51,858 bases of DNA from Acidobacteriaceae bacterium (GCA_003131315.1 PKUV01000175.1:1-51858), one strand, 5' to 3'; numbered from the stretch's first letter, positions 8,636 through 18,291 are shown. Numbers and translations are program-made. Notes: generated by a model not told the origin, from the sequence alone.

Positions 8636-10903
8636 TCACTTCGCAGCACTGCCGTTTTCGGTCTTAACGAATCTCATCGGCCGGACCATGTCCGTGGCTA
8701 CGTCAAGACTGGTAACCCGGCCGATGCGGTCGCGATTAAAGTGCATCAGGAATTTCCCCTCACTCAAGTCGCCGATAAATCCATCAGGAAAAGCAGGCTC
8801 CAGTTCCTGGTCTTCAGCCATCCACTGTTGCCGGATCAGCTTGCCGTTTTGCACGACCAAGATCCACTTTGAGTTCAGTTCGTCGTTCGAATAGCTGCCG
8901 ATGTAGTCCTTGAGGGCCGCTGGGCTCGGCGGTGTCCCATTGGCCGCTGTGTAGGTTACGGGAGCCCCGCCTTCCCAAGCCTCGAATCGTACGGCCGCAA
9001 GCGGGGCAAGGATGCTGCTCAGCATGTCCGGTTTGGATCCATCGCGTTCCAAATGTGGATAACGTTCGCCAGCATGATACTCCACACGGACCGTCAGGAA
9101 ATCGTCTTGATTTGTAATGATCAGGTCCAGATCCGCCGGTGTGTCCTTCCCACGTTTCAACGCGTCACGAAGCACTTGCGGTGAAAAGCGGCGCCCGTTA
9201 ACCGCGATCAGGCTCATGCCAGGGGCAAGCCCTGCTATGTCTGACGGAGTTCCGGGAAGTACATCCACGATTTTTCCGCTGATGCCGAGAAGCATGCCTG
9301 TCGAAAAGCGCATGTCGAGGCTATCGAGTTTTGCCTCCATCGCGTTATTCAGTTCGGAAGGGGTGTCCGTATATGTCAGCCGCCAACCCGCGGTATAAAT
9401 GCCGTCGAGAGCGGCATGGGGCGACAAAGAGGTAAGCCGCGCGTGAAACAGTCCTCGCCAATCGTAGGGCACAACGCTGTTCAAGGCTGTAACGATGTCG
9501 TCGAAGGTATAGGGGATCATAACTGGTGGACTGCTTTCCCCACCTTCAAATACGCGGCAAAAATCATCAAGCGTCTTTGTGCCCTTACTCTGGGTTCGAA
9601 TGATAGTATCCACTTCCAGCCACAGCAGACTTCCTTCCCCGTAAAAGTCTGTGCTTCGCCGCCAGGCCTCCCATTCCGGTGAACTTCCGTAGAGGATGGG
9701 CGCCGACACAGCCGTATCCTGCAATGGCCGCCAGGAGCGGCCGGGACGGTTATCGAGCTCAGCTGCGATTAGAGCGAGCCTGTCACGGTAGTCATCAGGG
9801 GTCCACAGTCCACTGCGAGCCGCCAACACCTGGCCAAGATAATTGGTGAGACCCTCATAAACCCAGAGTAAATCACCTTTCATCGGTTCTTGATAATTTG
9901 GTGTAGCCAGCCCGGCAGGACGCCTGTACTTGCCATTCCAGGAATGCACCATTTCGTGGGCCAGCAGGTCCCCTTGAATACGCCGCCACTGGGCATCGGC
10001 TAATCCCATTTCCGGGAGGCGATTGTCGCTCGACTGATGATGCTCCAGCCCATCTTGATACGTGCCATGGAGCCACACCAGAAAGTTGTAATGTTCGTAG
10101 TGGCGGGCCTTGAAGAGCGCACCGGTTTCGGCGACCAGACGCCGGTAGGACGCAATCACGTCTTCTGGGATGTCGAGTGCAGCAGCAGATTCGGCGGCAA
10201 GATCCAACTTGTGTATCCGCGTTTCACCTGGCGGGGTGATGTCGATCTCCCGCAAACGGGCGCCGGCTAAGAGCGGAGAGTCCACAAGCATCGTCACGGA
10301 GACAGGCTTAAACGTGATTACCTGTCCTTCCTGTGAATCTACAGCCAGGGCTGTGCCAAATTTCCATGCTGCCGGTAACGTCAGTTGCGCTTGAATGGTT
10401 TGGGCGTCCGTAGGAACACCTAACGGATAAAGTACGACCTGATCCCAGTCGAGCATCATTTGCTGCTGTGCTGAGGAGTTCCCCAGGAGGTACCCACTCT
10501 CATCGCTTGTACCGGTCAGATAAAACTCGGCTTCTACCTCGCGGACTCCCAATGGCACCTGAAGGTGGAATGCGTACATATCGACATCGTCGCGCTGCCA
10601 AGGCACCGCGGTTCCGCCGCTGGTAAATTTGAGTCCAACAACATCGTTAATGGGACCCACCGGAGAATGCTGACCTGGAATCCACTTGGGGTAGACGAGC
10701 GTGATGGGGCCGGGCGCAGTGGGGATGGTCATTGTTACGTGGAGAATGCGGCGTGCAACTTGCCGGGCATCAACGGAGAGTTTGAGTGGTCCACTGACTG
10801 CCCCCGTTTTAGGCACGCAAATGAAAGCAAGGAAGATTACTGCCACCTGGCGCAGAAGGTGGAAATTGAGCTTCCAAGCGATTTTGGAATTTTTCTCGAT
10901 CAT
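8636..10903 (-). CDS. M61 family glycyl aminopeptidase with PDZ domain
   Basis: A 755-residue secreted zinc metallopeptidase. A hydrophobic signal segment lies at about residues 18-36. The N-terminal beta-sandwich has WIPGQHSPVGPINDVVGL (about 74-91). The zinc site is HEMVHSWNGK (H316, E317, H320), with the third ligand E350 in WVYEGLTNYLG. A PDZ domain covers about 555-610 (VLPGTPSDIAGLAPGMSLIAVNG minus its ends). The C-terminal 85 residues are not part of normal M61 enzymes: they match the C-terminus of the serine hydrolase at 11569-13290, down to VVQNGKLIRQQW. M61 enzymes remove N-terminal glycine or alanine from peptides. In this cluster the role would be trimming peptides in the periplasm. 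Confidence 0.92.
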   Translation of the reverse strand: MIEKNSKIAWKLNFHLLRQVAVIFLAFICVPKTGAVSGPLKLSVDARQVARRILHVTMTIPTAPGPITLVYPKWIPGQHSPVGPINDVVGLKFTSGGTAVPWQRDDVDMYAFHLQVPLGVREVEAEFYLTGTSDESGYLLGNSSAQQQMMLDWDQVVLYPLGVPTDAQTIQAQLTLPAAWKFGTALAVDSQEGQVITFKPVSVTMLVDSPLLAGARLREIDITPPGETRIHKLDLAAESAAALDIPEDVIASYRRLVAETGALFKARHYEHYNFLVWLHGTYQDGLEHHQSSDNRLPEMGLADAQWRRIQGDLLAHEMVHSWNGKYRRPAGLATPNYQEPMKGDLLWVYEGLTNYLGQVLAARSGLWTPDDYRDRLALIAAELDNRPGRSWRPLQDTAVSAPILYGSSPEWEAWRRSTDFYGEGSLLWLEVDTIIRTQSKGTKTLDDFCRVFEGGESSPPVMIPYTFDDIVTALNSVVPYDWRGLFHARLTSLSPHAALDGIYTAGWRLTYTDTPSELNNAMEAKLDSLDMRFSTGMLLGISGKIVDVLPGTPSDIAGLAPGMSLIAVNGRRFSPQVLRDALKRGKDTPADLDLIITNQDDFLTVRVEYHAGERYPHLERDGSKPDMLSSILAPLAAVRFEAWEGGAPVTYTAANGTPPSPAALKDYIGSYSNDELNSKWILVVQNGKLIRQQWMAEDQELEPAFPDGFIGDLSEGKFLMHFNRDRIGRVTSLDVATDMVRPMRFVKTENGSAAK

Positions 10904-11021
10904 TTTTGTCTTCTAGTCTTTCGAGTCTCGACGGAAACTCCGTCTGAAGTTAAATGGAAGAACGAGGACTCGCCTTGGTCGATCCTGAAGCACACACTCA
11001 GACACTGCTTCCGATCAGTTT

Positions 11022-11447
11022 TCAAAAGGTGATCCGTAATCCCCATTCGAAAGCACGCGGTGCACCCAAGGCGAATGTGCCGGTGCCGAGTCCCAGGCGA
11101 TTGGTTGTGCAGTTGTTGTAAGTAGCGCCATTCACTGAACAGCTGCCACCATCCAGAGTTCCGCCCAAGCGCTGATTTGGACCGTCAAAATTGGCGAAAT
11201 TCAAAATGTTGAACAGCGACAAACTCGGTTCGACAGTGAGGCGGTCGTGTATTTTGTATTCCCAGCCCACCTTCAGGTCCATTGTCTTCAACCAGCCGAG
11301 TCCCACATTTCCTGCAGGTGCAAGCGCAATCGGTTGCTGCACTGCGCCCAGTCCCTGTAGCTGCGTCAATGTCACAAGTCCACTCTTGATAAGCTGTCTT
11401 CCCCTCCTTGATCCATTGCTCCTGCACGAAGTTTTGATGAGCGACAA
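11022..11447 (-). pseudogene. C-terminal fragment of a TonB-dependent receptor
   Basis: The last roughly 110 residues look like the final barrel strands of an Oar-like receptor: WEYKIHDRLTVEPSLSLFNI, LNFANFDGPNQR, and the end APRAFEWGLRITF with the terminal phenylalanine used by the outer-membrane assembly machinery. Full receptors of this class exceed 1,000 residues, and no plug or signal peptide lies upstream. It is the stub of a second receptor, different in sequence from the complete one at 13304-17230. It lies between the two peptidase genes, so the deletion may have brought them together. Confidence 0.7.
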
Positions 11448-11568
11448 CCCATACCCGGTCTATTTGAGGGGAGAGGGTTATCTCATTAGCTTTGCGCCTG
11501 GATGTCTGGCCCCGCGGAATTGATCAGAACCTTATGGCCGTTCACCCGCTCCCGAAGCGTTTTTCCCT

Positions 11569-13290
11569 TCACCGTTCCGCGACACCGGGAATCTGTTTTT
11601 GAGCAGCACCGTTGGCTACTTTAATGAATTTCATGGGCCGGACCATGTCAGTGGACACGTCGAAATCAGTCACATGGTTGGCGCGGTCGCGATTAAAGTG
11701 GATAAGGAATTGACCTTCACTCAGGTCGCCAATAAAACCATCGGTGAAGGCGGGTTCGAGTTCTTCATCTTCAGTAATCCACTGCTGCCGGATGAGCTTG
11801 CCGTTTTGCACGACAAGTGTCCACGTGGCACGAAGCTCATCATTGGTGTACGCACCGGCGTAATCCGCAAGGCGTGACGCCTCCGGAACCGGCCCTTTCA
11901 CCGCTTCGTAAATTGCGGTCGCTCCGCCCTCCCAGGCCTCCAGTTGCAGTGCACTTCCGGTTCCAGCGGTGCGAAAGACATACCTATCCTTATGCTCCGA
12001 ATCCGGTTCAACCGCTTCGAATTGCCCGTCCCCAACGGGGACCATATCGTAGGTAATTCCCGGCGCCTCCATGACCAATTTGCCGTCGCGCACCATGAAT
12101 TTTCGCAACGCTCCGTTTTTTTCGCTCCAATACGTGCCCGCATACTGCCTGAGGGTAGCAGCCGGCATGGCCGTTCCGCTCTGCGCAGAGCTCATCTTTT
12201 CCGCTTTCGCAAGTTCATTCGCGAGATAGACGTCTGCGACTTGCTCAGCCATGGTCATAGGATTCATGCTGCCCACACAATTGCAAGTAATCAGGGTTGA
12301 GAAATGCTGGTCAGGAAAGCGACTCAGAGCTGCCCGGTAGCCGACCCATTCCCCGCTGTGATGAATCCAATTGAGCCCGCGGTAGCGATCAATGAACAGA
12401 CCCATGCCGTAGGGGATGGGTTGACCGTTATTGAGAGTTCCTGGCGTCGTGAGCTGATGAATGGCTTCCCGTCCGCCGACCAGCGGGTCGTCGAAGTTGT
12501 GCTCCCACTTGTAAAGGTCCTCCACGGTGGTCATCACCGAGCCGTCGCCCAACTGTTCGAAATTGGACATGTCGATCTCAAATCCGCCCCCCTTGCGCGG
12601 TGCATAGCCGGTAGCCCGGCGCGCCACGATCATGGTGTGGTCGTCGTGGAAATGCGTGCTGGTCATCCCTAAAGGGCCGAAGATCCGTTCTTGAGCGAAC
12701 TGCCGCAGCGTCTGCCCGGTAATGCGTTTCACAATCTGAGACATCAGAAAAAAATTCGTATCGCTGTAGAGGAATTCTTCTCCCGGCTTGAAGTTCACTC
12801 CCTTCTGGCGCACGATCAGATCCATTGCATCGCGATCGGTGGTGAGGTCGGCCTCCGGTATGCCCTCGAGGTCAAACAAGTCATCGTAGTTACGCAACCC
12901 ACTGGTATGGTGGAGCAGGTGTCGTATCGTGATTCGCGAGCCGTAGTCGGGGATTTCCGGCAGGTATTTCCGCATGTCATCGTCGAGCGACAGCTTTCCA
13001 TCTTGTGTCAGCAGGATGATCGCCATCGCGGTGATCTGCTTTGACACCGATCCGATGTCAAACACCGACTGCGGGGTGATTGCCACCCCGAGTTCGAGGT
13101 TGGCCATCCCGTATCCATGCTCGTAGACGATCCGCCCGTCCTTCACAACCGCCAAGGCGCAGCCGGGAGAGCTGGTCGTATTCCATTCCGCAAAGATGCG
13201 GTCGATTTTCTCGTTGAGTCTGTCCTGCGCCGAAGAAAATCTGCCGGCAACGAGTAAACACACAAAGAGTGTGACCGCAGCGCGTCTCAT
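11569..13290 (-). CDS. Serine beta-lactamase-fold hydrolase / D-aminopeptidase-like
   Basis: A 573-residue exported enzyme of the class C beta-lactamase (S12) family. The signal peptide is residues 1-22. The catalytic SxxK is S81-V-S-K84 (DIGSVSKQITAMA). The YxN position is Y175-S-D, with Asp replacing Asn. The third box is HHSGEWVGYRAALSRF at about 325. After residue about 385 come lipocalin-like barrels of the kind found in Pab87-type peptidases. The second of these (about 490-573) is shared with the M61 protein. S12 relatives include D-aminopeptidases and D-stereospecific amidases, which would suit the downstream racemase. The substrate cannot be read from sequence. The stop of the receptor gene at 13304 is 14 bp upstream, so it is likely in its operon. 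Confidence 0.9.
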   Translation of the reverse strand: MRRAAVTLFVCLLVAGRFSSAQDRLNEKIDRIFAEWNTTSSPGCALAVVKDGRIVYEHGYGMANLELGVAITPQSVFDIGSVSKQITAMAIILLTQDGKLSLDDDMRKYLPEIPDYGSRITIRHLLHHTSGLRNYDDLFDLEGIPEADLTTDRDAMDLIVRQKGVNFKPGEEFLYSDTNFFLMSQIVKRITGQTLRQFAQERIFGPLGMTSTHFHDDHTMIVARRATGYAPRKGGGFEIDMSNFEQLGDGSVMTTVEDLYKWEHNFDDPLVGGREAIHQLTTPGTLNNGQPIPYGMGLFIDRYRGLNWIHHSGEWVGYRAALSRFPDQHFSTLITCNCVGSMNPMTMAEQVADVYLANELAKAEKMSSAQSGTAMPAATLRQYAGTYWSEKNGALRKFMVRDGKLVMEAPGITYDMVPVGDGQFEAVEPDSEHKDRYVFRTAGTGSALQLEAWEGGATAIYEAVKGPVPEASRLADYAGAYTNDELRATWTLVVQNGKLIRQQWITEDEELEPAFTDGFIGDLSEGQFLIHFNRDRANHVTDFDVSTDMVRPMKFIKVANGAAQKQIPGVAER

Positions 13291-13303
13291 CGGTTCTTTT
13301 TCC

Positions 13304-16300
13304 TCAGAAGCTGTACCGCAGCGCGAACTGCATGACGCGCGGGCTGGTTAAGGTAGACGTGTAGTTGCCGAAGCTGGAGCTGTTCGACAGGCTCAAATTC
13401 CCCGAGGCATTGCTTCCTGCGAGCGGTTCCAGCGCGGCCGCATCGAACCGTACGGAGTTCGTTATGTTGAACGTCTCCCAGCTGAAGCGGAGCGTCGATG
13501 ATTCTGTAATGGCCAAGGTTTTCCCCAGCCCCATGTCGATGCCAAAATATCCCGCGCCGCGGATGAGGTTCCGCGCTCCAGATTCGCCCGGATACGCGTA
13601 ACGGAACTGGCCAATCGCTGAACCTGGATCCTTAAATATATTGGGGCTCCCGTTGATCATGAACGTTCCACTCTTCGGCTTGGGACCGATAAGAACCGCA
13701 TTGGCCGTGTTCTCCCAGTTCGTGGGCCAATAGTTCCCGTCGTTCACGGTTGTCGGGAAACCGCTGGTCATCCGGAAAATTCCGGTGAGTTCCCAGTTGC
13801 CGAATATCGCATCCAGTGCCCCATGAGTGGCGAAATGCTTTCCTTTGCCAACCGGTAACTGATACATCCCGCTCGCATTGAACTGGTGGGTCGCGTCAAA
13901 ATCCGATACGGCCCGGTTTTGTTTCGGCGACCAGGTGTTCATAATGTAGCTGGCGAATCCGCCGCCTTCGTATTGACTGACGCGCTCCGCGTCAGATCCC
14001 AAATCAATCGATTTGGAATACGCGTAGTTAAGGTCAAACTGCAGCCCGCCTGACATTTTGTGCCGCAGGCTGGCTTGCAGCGCGTTATAGCTGCTATTGC
14101 CGATCGTGCTCCACACGTAAAGCGAGGAAAACTGCGGAGCGAAGAACTGGAACGGCTTCGTGACCCCATTCACGGTCGCGCAGGTGGGGATGCAGTACCA
14201 GTCAGCCTGAAGGAGTTCCGTGGTCATGTCGATTCCGCCATTGCAGCTGAACAACTGATACATGTTTTGCGTAGCCGTAGGATTCGCAGGGGAAGTCCCC
14301 GGCGCACAGGCAAGGGTGTTGTTCTGGAGGGTCGCGAGAGCTGCCGGGCCGGCTGCACCCGGAAAGAGATGCTCAAAGTAAGCAATCGGCTGCATGTTCT
14401 GTACCTGCGTGGGACTGTTACTCTGCAGAGTGGTTGCAAACATTTTCGCCGCGGTATACAGGTCCATGCCCGACGCCTTGTCACGCAAATTCATCGGCTG
14501 CGCCACATCCAACTGTTGCAGCAGGCGATGGCCAAAACGTCCCACATAGGACGTCTCCAGAACGAATCCGCGGCCCACCTCGCGCGTGAAGGAAAGATCA
14601 ACCACGTGGGAATACGGAGTCCGTAACCCATTGTCCAGCCCCCAGCTGATGGCCTCTCCACCGGTCCCCGGTGTGGACGGGGGTGAATACGGAAAGCCGC
14701 CCGTAGGCGCCGGCGGGAGCAGTTGACAGGGTGGAGAGCCGCAACCGGCATACGTGGATGGGATGTTGTATAGCGAATCGAAACGCGGCGCTTGATCCGG
14801 CGTCACCAGACCGGCAGGGTCCCCGATGAGGCTGGTCAACCCGAACGAGCCCTGGCGATCGAAAGTGTTAACTACCCCTTCCCCAAAGTGATCGTAGTAC
14901 ATCCCGTAGCCTCCACGGATCGAACTCTTGCCCGACTCGCCAAACATCCTTCCCAACCAACTTGATTTGGAAAAATTGGGCGACCACGCGAAGGCAAAAC
15001 GTGGAGCAGCATTCTTGTAATCCCAGTTCCAGATCGGCGCTTTACCGTTGGCCTGGCCTGACAGAGCAAAGCTCAGGAGAGGCTGGATGCTTTGCCCGTT
15101 TGCCATTCCGATGGCGCGATTCCGAAACCACTGGCTGATGCCCGGAACCGGTGCAACCTGGGCCCCCGTAGTCTCGTACGGCGGCTGCAGCAAGCTGTAA
15201 CGCAATCCGAATGTCAGCGTCAGATTGGGTTTGACCCGCCAGGCATCTTGCGCGTACCACTCGGCCTCATGCGCGCGGAAATGACGCGGAACCATGGCGC
15301 CTTCCGGCAGAAGCGTGAAATTCTTGGTCTCCTGGTAGGCGGCAACCACCTCGGGCACCATGCCGGTCAGGGCAGTCGCAGCGAAATCGTAAGACGCAGA
15401 AAACGATCCCGAAACCTCCGGGAATCCGAGAGAAGCGAATTGCAGAGCGCCGGGATCCAGGCTGGTCCCGGTTCCGGAGATCCCTCCGGCCGCAAGCCAT
15501 GTCGGATTCGATGACCCCGTGATAAACGATTGCCCATTGGATTGCCGAAGGTTGTTAATGATTCTCAAGTTCGTGCCGAACTGCAGCGTATGCTTACCCT
15601 TCGTCCAGCTCAGGTCATCCACAAAGTTATGGAGCGGTACGCGCACGTTGGTGGTGGGCGATTCTCCTATCGGGTTGGAAATTCCTCCCGCATAAAAACT
15701 AATGTATCCCTGCTTTTGCAGTCCGGCTTGCCCAACTCCTTCACGGATGTACCCGTACCGGAAATTGTTAATCAAGGAATTGCTGATGACGGTCGTGTAG
15801 CCAGCCGCCCAGCCTTTGTTGTTGGCGGTCGAAATCTGGTTTGAAGGCTGGCCCGGGAATTGTGCCCCGCTTGTCGTCACGTGATCGTTCTGCAGGTTTC
15901 CGCGCAAAAATAGGTGATGGCTTCCATTCGATGTCACGTTGTAGTCGAGTTTGACGATGTACGTATCGAGTTTGGCTGGAGTGGGATCGGCGAAGGTGAA
16001 TCCGGAGATGTTCAAGCCGTCGCCCACGGTCGGATTGTTCGGCATCGGATAACTGTTAAAGACCGTCAGGGCTGCCGGATCAACCCCGGGCTGTTGCGGA
16101 CAGTTCCCGAGTCCAAAGCATAAAGGGTCCAGATTCGCGAGATCGGTCTGATTGAGTGTGAACAGACCGTTAGACGGACAAGTCGCATTCTGACCATTGT
16201 CACATTGATAAGTCAGAAGCCCGCTGCGGAAGCTGGCGGTAGGCACAAACCTGGTAACAATCGCTGTTTCGTGCGTCCGCTGTCCCTCGTAAGTGGCGAA

Positions 16301-17230
16301 GAAAAACAGCCGGTTCTTGATGATGGGGCCGCCGACGGAAGCTCCGAATGTATTCCGCACCAGATGGGGAGGCACGTTGGGACTGCCCGCCTGCAGCTGC
16401 GCCAGCTTGTTAAAAAAGCTATTGGCCTCGCCAATTTTCGACCGGTTGTATCCATAGAGCGATCCATGGAATCTGTTGGTTCCGCCCTTGGTCACCAATG
16501 ACACCTGCGCACCCGACGAGCGCCCGGCCTCTGCGTTCGAATTCGTAGTCGTGACTCGAAATTCTTCCAGCGAGTCCAGGGTTGACCGTAATGCGCCTTG
16601 AAACGCATAGCCCAAAACAGGATCGTTGTCGTCGAGCCCATCGACAGTGATAGCAGTCTGATCGCTGCGCGCGCCGCTCACCGCTCCGCTGCGACTATCC
16701 GCATCCCGATTGACGTCCGAACTATTGCCCGTGTACAGCACTCCTGGTTGCAGGCTTAGGATGGACACCGGGTCGCGCCCCTCCAGCGGAAGTGCCGTCA
16801 TCTGGTCCGCAGTGAACGCGTTGCCGATGCTGGCGTCCTCGGTGTTCACCAGCGGAGCCTGACTCCGCACCTCAACCTTCTCGGATGCAGCCTGGACGCG
16901 CAACGCTTGATTGAGAGTGGCGGGAGTGTTCACCAGCAAACGAACATCCTCCACTTGAAGAATGCCGAACCCGGCCGCCTTGAGGGTGACCGTGTAAGTA
17001 GCCGGCGGGACTTCGAGAAATTGATAGAACCCTTGACCATCGGTCTTGGTGGTTCGAGAAAAGGCGGTGGCGGAGTTTGTGATCGTCACTTCCGCTCCCG
17101 GAACTACCGCTCCGTTGGGATCCACAACAGTTCCGCGCAGCGAAGTAGAGGAAGTTTGCGCCCCGCCGAGAGCAGCCCCCAGGACAGCAATCACAATCAA
17201 CAACGCGATGCATCGCTCGCTGCTCTTCAT
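13304..17230 (-). CDS. TonB-dependent receptor, Oar-like, carboxypeptidase-regulatory type
   Basis: An outer-membrane importer of 1,308 residues. ATG 17230 (MKSSERCIALLIVIAVL) is preferred to the ORF start at 17284: it gives a proper signal peptide and has a GAGGGGG ribosome site. After cleavage near GGAQ comes a carboxypeptidase-regulatory beta-sandwich (SLRGTVVDPNGAVVPGAEVT, GFYQFLEVPPATYTVTLKAA; about residues 25-105), then the plug (NAFTADQMTALPLEGRDPVS) and a long barrel ending VMQFALRYSF. Receptors with this architecture are greatly expanded in Acidobacteria and usually take up oligosaccharides or peptides. The peptidases and racemase around it suggest peptides, as inference. It is transcribed divergently from rpiR, from a promoter overlapping an operator. 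Confidence 0.95.
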   Translation of the reverse strand: MKSSERCIALLIVIAVLGAALGGAQTSSTSLRGTVVDPNGAVVPGAEVTITNSATAFSRTTKTDGQGFYQFLEVPPATYTVTLKAAGFGILQVEDVRLLVNTPATLNQALRVQAASEKVEVRSQAPLVNTEDASIGNAFTADQMTALPLEGRDPVSILSLQPGVLYTGNSSDVNRDADSRSGAVSGARSDQTAITVDGLDDNDPVLGYAFQGALRSTLDSLEEFRVTTTNSNAEAGRSSGAQVSLVTKGGTNRFHGSLYGYNRSKIGEANSFFNKLAQLQAGSPNVPPHLVRNTFGASVGGPIIKNRLFFFATYEGQRTHETAIVTRFVPTASFRSGLLTYQCDNGQNATCPSNGLFTLNQTDLANLDPLCFGLGNCPQQPGVDPAALTVFNSYPMPNNPTVGDGLNISGFTFADPTPAKLDTYIVKLDYNVTSNGSHHLFLRGNLQNDHVTTSGAQFPGQPSNQISTANNKGWAAGYTTVISNSLINNFRYGYIREGVGQAGLQKQGYISFYAGGISNPIGESPTTNVRVPLHNFVDDLSWTKGKHTLQFGTNLRIINNLRQSNGQSFITGSSNPTWLAAGGISGTGTSLDPGALQFASLGFPEVSGSFSASYDFAATALTGMVPEVVAAYQETKNFTLLPEGAMVPRHFRAHEAEWYAQDAWRVKPNLTLTFGLRYSLLQPPYETTGAQVAPVPGISQWFRNRAIGMANGQSIQPLLSFALSGQANGKAPIWNWDYKNAAPRFAFAWSPNFSKSSWLGRMFGESGKSSIRGGYGMYYDHFGEGVVNTFDRQGSFGLTSLIGDPAGLVTPDQAPRFDSLYNIPSTYAGCGSPPCQLLPPAPTGGFPYSPPSTPGTGGEAISWGLDNGLRTPYSHVVDLSFTREVGRGFVLETSYVGRFGHRLLQQLDVAQPMNLRDKASGMDLYTAAKMFATTLQSNSPTQVQNMQPIAYFEHLFPGAAGPAALATLQNNTLACAPGTSPANPTATQNMYQLFSCNGGIDMTTELLQADWYCIPTCATVNGVTKPFQFFAPQFSSLYVWSTIGNSSYNALQASLRHKMSGGLQFDLNYAYSKSIDLGSDAERVSQYEGGGFASYIMNTWSPKQNRAVSDFDATHQFNASGMYQLPVGKGKHFATHGALDAIFGNWELTGIFRMTSGFPTTVNDGNYWPTNWENTANAVLIGPKPKSGTFMINGSPNIFKDPGSAIGQFRYAYPGESGARNLIRGAGYFGIDMGLGKTLAITESSTLRFSWETFNITNSVRFDAAALEPLAGSNASGNLSLSNSSSFGNYTSTLTSPRVMQFALRYSF

Positions 17231-17258
17231 GGCGCCCCCTCTTTGCGAACTGCAGCCA

Positions 17259-17272
17259 GTCACGTACGTGAC
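17259..17272. promoter_or_regulatory. Operator palindrome O1 (GTCAC-N4-GTGAC)
   Basis: A perfect 14-bp palindrome, GTCACGTACGTGAC, lies immediately downstream of the receptor promoter's -10 box, at the expected transcription start. It shares both arms with the second palindrome at 17357-17370. A protein bound here would block receptor transcription. The adjacent RpiR-family gene is the obvious candidate. Confidence 0.6.
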
Positions 17273-17274
17273 AC

Positions 17275-17303
17275 TTTGTAGCAAAACTATTGCATACTGT
17301 CAA
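17275..17303 (-). promoter_or_regulatory. Promoter of the TonB receptor operon
   Basis: On the minus strand TTGACA (17303-17298) is followed after exactly 17 bp by TACAAA (17280-17275). The -35 box is a perfect sigma-70-type consensus and the -10 box matches 4 of 6. The start of transcription would fall within O1, and the receptor ATG is about 40 bp further on. Confidence 0.6.
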
Positions 17304-17355
17304 TGGTCAAATACGGGTCCCGCACTCCCGAAGCCCAGGTAAAGGATTGGCGGGG

Positions 17356-17371
17356 TGTCACAAATGTGACA
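17356..17371. promoter_or_regulatory. Operator palindrome O2
   Basis: TGTCACAAATGTGACA is a 7-bp inverted repeat around AA. It contains the same GTCAC-N4-GTGAC as O1, 98 bp away centre to centre. It lies just upstream of a TTGACA at 17378-17383 that may be the -35 box of the rpiR gene; the matching -10 (GATGCT, 18-bp spacing) is weak. Placement suggests autoregulation plus control of the divergent receptor, possibly through looping. Confidence 0.6.
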
Positions 17372-17418
17372 AGATGCTTGACACCGCCCGCTTTGTTGGC
17401 TGATGCTAGACCCTGTTT

Positions 17419-18291
17419 GTGCCCGACCACAAAACAAACCGGCATTCGATCGCGCCCAGCTGGCTTGAGCGAATCGCTGGCCTCTCGCCAAAACGACAAG
17501 AGTTGATACGCCCCGTACTCGAAGATCCGCGCAGTTTCTTATTCCTGAGTATCCGCGTTATGGCCGAAAGGCTGCGCACAGACACCGCCACGATGCTGCG
17601 CGTGATCCGCGGGATGGGGTTTTCCGGGTACCCGGAGTTTCGCCGCTACCTGCACGAGCTCACGATCGCGCATGCGACTTCCCTCGACTCCATGCTGGGG
17701 AGTGTGGCGACGGATTCCGACATTCCGTCTCATGTCCGCGACTCGCTCGACCGTGACCAGAAGAACTTCGCCAGCTTGCGCAACTCGCTGGACACGAGAC
17801 AACTTGCAAGACTCGCACAGCGTATCTGGTCGGCTCGCCGCGTCATTTTGCTGGGCGGTGATTTGGCGTCAGCCCTTATCTTCTATCTCGAGCACCACCT
17901 GGTGATCCTGGGTTTGCCCGTGTTCTCCGCCACCAGTCCGGGCCGGGTGGTTCATCTGGTGCGTACGGCAGGCAAACGGGACCTGGTGCTGGCCATCAGC
18001 TTCCATCGCGCCTTACGGCAGACTGTGGAAGGCATGCGCCAGGCCAAGGCGAAGGGCGCACACTGCGTTGGAATTACAGACACCTTCGTGTCTCCAATCG
18101 CCCGTTTTGCGGACGAGTGTTTCATTGTTTCGGTCGAGACCTGCCATTTCGGAGATTCCTACGTGGGGCCAATGGCGCTGTTGGATGTAATGCTCGTGGC
18201 TTGCGCCAATTATCGTCGCAAACATGCACTGGCCATTGTCCGCGAGGCGGCGCAAGAGCAGCAGCGCGGATTCCGCTGGTATGACGACTGA
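17419..18291 (+). CDS. RpiR/MurR family transcriptional regulator
   Basis: A 290-residue protein with an N-terminal HTH_6 domain (about residues 10-85; SIRVMAERLRTDTATMLRVI then GMGFSGYPEFRRYL) and a C-terminal SIS sugar-phosphate-binding-type domain (about 125-260; RRVILLGGDLASALIFYLE, LVLAISFHRALRQTVEGM). Family members sense phosphorylated sugars or muramic derivatives. Here the target genes are peptidases and a racemase, so the ligand may instead be cell-wall derived (inference). The start is GTG 17419 with no good ribosome site, close to the predicted transcript start, so it may be nearly leaderless. It is divergent from the receptor and 72 bp upstream of the racemase fusion, probably one operon with it. 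Confidence 0.9.
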   Translation: MPDHKTNRHSIAPSWLERIAGLSPKRQELIRPVLEDPRSFLFLSIRVMAERLRTDTATMLRVIRGMGFSGYPEFRRYLHELTIAHATSLDSMLGSVATDSDIPSHVRDSLDRDQKNFASLRNSLDTRQLARLAQRIWSARRVILLGGDLASALIFYLEHHLVILGLPVFSATSPGRVVHLVRTAGKRDLVLAISFHRALRQTVEGMRQAKAKGAHCVGITDTFVSPIARFADECFIVSVETCHFGDSYVGPMALLDVMLVACANYRRKHALAIVREAAQEQQRGFRWYDD

